Part shown: positions 61,701-64,000 of the stretch, piece by piece
Position numbering within the stretch: the first letter of the stretch is position 1
How the letters are laid out: every line of letters starts with the position of its first letter
DNA from: Capitulum mitella
Taxonomy: Eukaryota; Arthropoda; Thecostraca; Pollicipedomorpha; Pollicipedidae
Assembly: GCA_030062745.1 (NCBI GenBank)
Contig: CP099849.1
Span: 19,266,144 to 19,330,143, forward strand
Reading direction: 5' to 3'
DNA: 64,000 bases
Notes under the pieces: model-generated
What the model was told of the DNA's origin: nothing
The model's database searches: none
The model's input: only the letters and a program-made list of their open reading frames with translations
Made by a program: the position numbers and the translations under genes

Positions 61701-64000
61701 CTGCGCTCCGCCCGGCACATCGAGGACATCCCGCTGCAGTTCTTCAACGACTGGAGGGGCGCGTTCGTCGTCGTAGGGGTCATCTTCCTGGTCGGCTACG
61801 TCTTGAACTTTATCAAGTGAGAGACAGTTGCGCATTTCCGACGTCGTTTGGTTAAAACGGCCCCTGCTAGCTGGTTGGAAGGATATGGTTCTGCTGCACT
61901 GATGTCTCCTGTCGCTTAAGTGGTTTATGGAATATGCTTAGCAGCTTCATATGTGAAATGTGTTGCATTTTACGCCCACTCGAAAGGTACTTTTCACAAA
62001 TAGTAGGTAACGTCACGTTAATATTGGTACTTTCTTGTGTTGTTTCCTTTCCACTTCATACAAGTACGCTGACAGTGGGATGCAACTAAGTGGCATTTAG
62101 TCTCCAGTTAGTTACAAAGGATTTGGGCGCTTTTCTTTGATGGTCAGTATGTTGTTGAACATGCTTTCGTTCTAATACGGTAACTGATACATGGCATTTG
62201 TCAGATTCCAGTTGTGTCACAACCTGACCAAGAACGATACGTGGGACTGGTCTGTTTTTAAACAGATCCTCATGACAAACTTCAATAGAAATATGGGCGT
62301 GGTTGCGCTCACAGTCTTGGGAGCCGTCTATTTAGCAGGTTGGTCACAGCAATGCCTTACGCAAAACACCAATGCAATGCCTTACTCGAAACACCAACAG
62401 CAGTTGAGCGTTTTCCGGTTCAACACAAGTTTCTTTTTGGAAGTAAATGCGTTTGCCGTTGTCTGTCTGCTTAACTGTAATGACAAAAACGAAATTCTGA
62501 GCTCATGGTTTTGACTATTATGTCAGCATCAAAAGGGCGAGGTTAAGGTAATGTATAGCTCGCATATGCCATGGGATTGTACACGGTGAATTCAGTTCTG
62601 GGGACCTGAAAGTACGTTTGACGTTTCGCTCAGATAATTGTTTTGTGCATTGGCGTGCCTACATAGACGTCTGCGATTTTGCCTTTCCAGGAGTCATAGC
62701 TGGATTCCTTCAACTTTACCGGGGTACCAAATACACCCGTTTCCCAGGCTGGTTGGACAGGTGGCTCCGCATGCGGAAACAGCTCGGGCTCTTGATGTTG
62801 GCAATGGCTGCTACCCATGTGAGTGCTGAGAGCACTTGTGCGTTCCCCATGCGGAAAAATGACTAAAATAGGTTTGTCGCTCTGTCATTTTCATCTAGCT
62901 GTCAGCATGCTGTTCAGTTGCGGATTGGTTTTTGAAAACGAGTTATTTGTTACCTGTTTTGTTCGCAATGAAGAAAAATTGTTGGCATTACCTGCATCTT
63001 GTTTATGAAAATGGGGAATGTTCATTGGTGCAGAAGGGATTCGGCTAATTAACATTTTTAAAAACACGTATGTTCTGCGTTGCTTGTAAAGAAGTGCCAG
63101 TTTTTGGGTGACCAGATCCAAGTGAGAATTTGTCCTTATTCGTCCACGCACCAAGAAGGCTTTAAAAAGGAAAAAAATATGCGATTGCGCCTAATATTTT
63201 TGTCGTAGTCTCCCGCAAAGCAGAAACTGTTGGAGGTTGTTAGGGCGGTCACTGTACTGTCACCTGTTCTGTTGCAGGGTTGCATGTCGCTCGGTATCTA
63301 CCACCCTCATCATCAGTACGACTGGCTGTTCGAGCCCCCAAAGACTATTCGAGCCGAGGTGAAAGTCAACGGAACATTCGAAGTGCAAGAGGTTGCCATC
63401 TGGATGCACCATCCCAACTGGAGAGGAGAGGTTTTCCTGACTCTGGGTTAGTCTTGGCTGTAGCTGTAAGTCAGTCTGAGTATACCCTCATCTACCAGGC
63501 TGCTTTGGCGAATGTTTGCGTATTATGATGTGTGTTCATGCCAACACTCGTACAAGTAAAAATTAGGACGGCAACGCTTGTCTACCAATGATTGTAATTA
63601 ATGGCTGCGATTGCGTTTGAGTGCCTAAACTGATGTTACGGAATAAGGATAAATCTTTTCGCCTTTTTCACCCTGTTGTGTCACCACTTAACGTGGCTGA
63701 TGTTTCTTTTTTCACGTTCTCACATATTTCCGTGGCATATGTGTACTGTACTGTTACCCGGCATTATTTATCTCCGGATTTTAATGGCTTTCTGACAGAT
63801 CTGCGCTACAGTCATGTTCGTGATACCCACATGTACGGTGCCGTGGCTCCCACATTCGAATCTGTGTCTGTTTCAGGCACTGTGATGCTGTGTCCGCTGG
63901 CCATCTTGGTCATATCTTACTCTGTTTCAGGCGCTGTGACGCTGTGTCTGCTGGCCATCCTGGGCATATGCTCCTTGCCGTCTGTAACTGACAGACTGAC
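48202..64000 (+). CDS. STEAP-family metalloreductase, eight coding exons, 3' end outside window
   Basis: Exons: 48202-48401, 59215-59400, 60668-60785, 61611-61816, 62205-62338, 62691-62818, 63278-63446 and 63931 onward. Every junction phase agrees, giving about 403 residues so far. Residues 1-~210 form the NADPH-binding F420-oxidoreductase-like domain: [10 protein letters not shown] at 34-43, LIDVSN in exon 2, SNAEYLQ and [13 protein letters not shown] in exon 3, GF.PVDMG in exon 4. TM segments lie at about 217-235, 267-290 and 312-332. The linker [19 protein letters not shown] (291-309) is highly typical of STEAPs. His324 in AATH matches the known haem-ligand position of AALH in human STEAP3; the second ligand is beyond the window. 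Known role: electron transfer from NADPH via FAD and haem to reduce Fe3+ or Cu2+ at plasma or endosomal membranes. Which STEAP paralogue it resembles is not resolved. Confidence 0.9.
48379..48834 (+). repeat. 42-bp minisatellite repeating the exon 1 donor site
   Basis: GTGAG-type donors occur at 48402, 48444, 48486, 48528, 48570, (ATGAAT at 48612), 48654, 48696 and 48738, spaced exactly 42 bp. Two looser units at 48778 and 48819 are 40-41 bp apart. Each unit copies the last ~24 bp of exon 1 and the start of the intron. The TGA inside each donor is in frame, so only the first site keeps the STEAP frame open. Confidence 0.95.
48835..49473. other. STEAP intron 1, part before the transposon
   Basis: Nothing coding recognised. 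Near 49341-49392 is a GACTC-rich imperfect palindrome (stem GTCGGCTCA/TGAGCCGAC). A related GACTC-rich stretch recurs at about 55395-55510. Confidence 0.5.
49589..49723. repeat. Two TA microsatellites inside the transposon
   Basis: TA runs at 49589-49634 and 49680-49723, separated by a short sequence whose two ends are imperfect inverted copies (TTAAGGAAAGG and its approximate complement). Confidence 0.9.
50226..52306 (-). pseudogene. Decayed transposase-like gene of the intronic transposon
   Basis: Reading the minus strand from 52306 to 50226, conserved blocks appear in order but in shifting frames. They are [106 protein letters not shown] and, at the C-terminus, [27 protein letters not shown] then stop. 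I recall the same block order from uncharacterised repeat-associated proteins of many invertebrates; I know no formal family name. Several frameshifts and at least one stop separate the blocks. Transposase identity is inferred from its place inside a TIR element. Confidence 0.65.
52307..52371. repeat. Two adjacent perfect hairpins with 3-nt loops
   Basis: First: 17-bp stem 52307-52323/52327-52343, loop TCT. Second: 12-bp stem 52345-52356/52360-52371, loop ACG. They lie at the 5' edge of the recognisable transposase coding blocks. Confidence 0.9.
53681..53761 (+). mobile_element. 57-bp 5'-truncated retroposon tail with a 12-bp target-site duplication
   Basis: ATGGATTAGGCA occurs at 53681-53692 and again at 53750-53761. 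Between them are 57 bp with a GGGCGCC...GGTGCGCCC stem and an AACC tail (AACCAACCAACC). Flanking direct repeats plus a simple-repeat tail are typical of a LINE- or SINE-mobilised insertion; an RTE-type source is possible but not shown. Confidence 0.7.
53762..59214. other. STEAP intron 1, part after the mobile elements
   Basis: Mostly AT-rich unique sequence. It includes a GACTC-rich repeat (55395-55510), poly-C tracts near 57655-57710, and GC-richer patches near 55900 and 57700-57900. No further gene or exon recognised. Confidence 0.5.
59215..59400 (+). CDS. STEAP coding exon 2
   Basis: 186 nt, starts phase 2 after the acceptor CCCCGGCAG and ends phase 2 before GTCAGC, a weak donor. Encodes residues 67-128 with [16 protein letters not shown] and NKVLIDVSN, the second half of the Rossmann fold. 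The exact 3' end is the least certain boundary, but it joins exon 3 in frame. Confidence 0.8.
59624..59658. repeat. 16-bp perfect hairpin with 3-nt loop in STEAP intron 2
   Basis: TGTGTGTGATAATGCA (59624-59639), loop GAT, exact complement (59643-59658). Confidence 0.9.
59922..60116 (+). pseudogene. Unidentified coding-like fragment in STEAP intron 2
   Basis: A 65-codon frame beginning [11 protein letters not shown], with one internal TAA and a final TGA. The remainder ([20 protein letters not shown] and [13 protein letters not shown]) looks protein-like. I do not recognise the family. Probably a fragment of a transposon or retrocopy. Confidence 0.3.
60668..60785 (+). CDS. STEAP coding exon 3
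   Basis: 118 nt after the acceptor TTTCCGTTGCAG, ending GAG before GTGCGG (phase 0). Encodes [20 protein letters not shown] and [17 protein letters not shown], strongly matching the STEAP oxidoreductase domain. Confidence 0.88.
61611..61816 (+). CDS. STEAP coding exon 4 (end of the NADPH domain and TM1)
   Basis: 206 nt after the acceptor GGGCGGCAG; the donor is GTGAGA (phase 2). Begins [15 protein letters not shown], then [20 protein letters not shown], and ends with the hydrophobic [18 protein letters not shown], the first TM helix. Confidence 0.88.
62205..62338 (+). CDS. STEAP coding exon 5
   Basis: 134 nt after the acceptor TTTGTCAG; the donor is GTTGGT (phase 1). Encodes a polar loop and then [15 protein letters not shown], the start of TM2. 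Confidence 0.83.
62691..62818 (+). CDS. STEAP coding exon 6 (family linker and haem histidine)
   Basis: 128 nt after the acceptor GCCTTTCCAG; the donor is GTGAGT (phase 0). Encodes the diagnostic [16 protein letters not shown] and ends MAATH, whose His aligns with the first haem ligand of human STEAPs. Confidence 0.9.
63278..63446 (+). CDS. STEAP coding exon 7
   Basis: 169 nt after the acceptor CTGTTGCAG; the donor is GTTAGT (phase 1). Encodes [18 protein letters not shown], a loop and [10 protein letters not shown] leading to the next TM. Confidence 0.83.
63867..63974 (+). repeat. 54-bp tandem duplication of the STEAP exon 8 acceptor
   Basis: Units 63867-63920 and 63921-63974 both start TCTGTTTCAGGC and continue CTGTGA.GCTGTGTC.GCTGGCCATC. 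Each carries an AG acceptor, at 63876 and 63930. Confidence 0.9.
63931..64000 (+). CDS. STEAP coding exon 8 (partial, runs off the window)
   Basis: After the second TTTCAG acceptor: [20 protein letters not shown], matching the STEAP TM segment ending in SLPS. The first acceptor (exon from 63877) would add 18 codons in frame with no stop. Continues past the window end. Confidence 0.85.

Noticed and set aside
1..64000. tRNA, rRNA or other structured RNA genes
   Set aside because: Scanned by eye for B-box-like GGTTCGAATCC motifs and rRNA cores; none was convincing.

Overview
This is eukaryotic, intron-rich DNA from an invertebrate, most likely an arthropod. A crustacean such as a barnacle is a guess, based on short GC-rich exons set in AT-richer, repeat-laden introns. 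All recognised genes lie on the + strand. No bacterial operons, rRNA, tRNA or CRISPR array were found.

Region 1 (about 857-31988) is a direct tandem duplication of a roughly 14.7 kb unit. Copy A is 857-15572 and copy B is 17182-31988, separated by a 1.6 kb repeat-rich spacer. Each copy carries one ninjurin-family gene built from a short first coding exon, a common exon 2 (NRYATKK...MLDVALL...NASQL, amphipathic helices plus the first half of TM1), and three separate candidate last exons (3a, 3b, 3c). Every candidate starts in phase 0 after a CAG acceptor and ends with its own stop. Each would supply the second half of TM1, TM2 and a different C-terminus, giving predicted proteins of 143, 140 and 151 residues. 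In copy B exon 3b is killed by a nonsense codon, while exon 3a looks identical in both copies. A Penelope-like retroelement relic sits at the end of each duplicon.

Region 2 (about 32-48 kb) has no recognisable protein gene. It holds a large inverted repeat with arms of about 0.7 kb (33.6-35.1 kb), a third copy of the dispersed repeat that begins both duplicons, several GC-rich islands, a 1 kb degenerate minisatellite (39.9-40.9 kb), nested perfect hairpins and microsatellites.

Region 3 (48.2-64.0 kb) is a STEAP-type metalloreductase gene, truncated by the window end. Eight coding exons were resolved with consistent splice phases: an NADPH-binding F420-oxidoreductase-like domain, then the start of the six-TM haem-binding domain. 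Its first coding exon ends in a 42-bp minisatellite that repeats the 5' splice site about 9-11 times. The last visible exon begins with a 54-bp tandem duplication of its 3' splice site that stays in frame. The 10.8 kb first intron holds a 4.15 kb DNA transposon with matching 15-bp terminal inverted repeats and an 8-bp target-site duplication, carrying a decayed transposase-like gene on the minus strand. About 60 bp beyond it lies a tiny 5'-truncated retroposon with a 12-bp target-site duplication.
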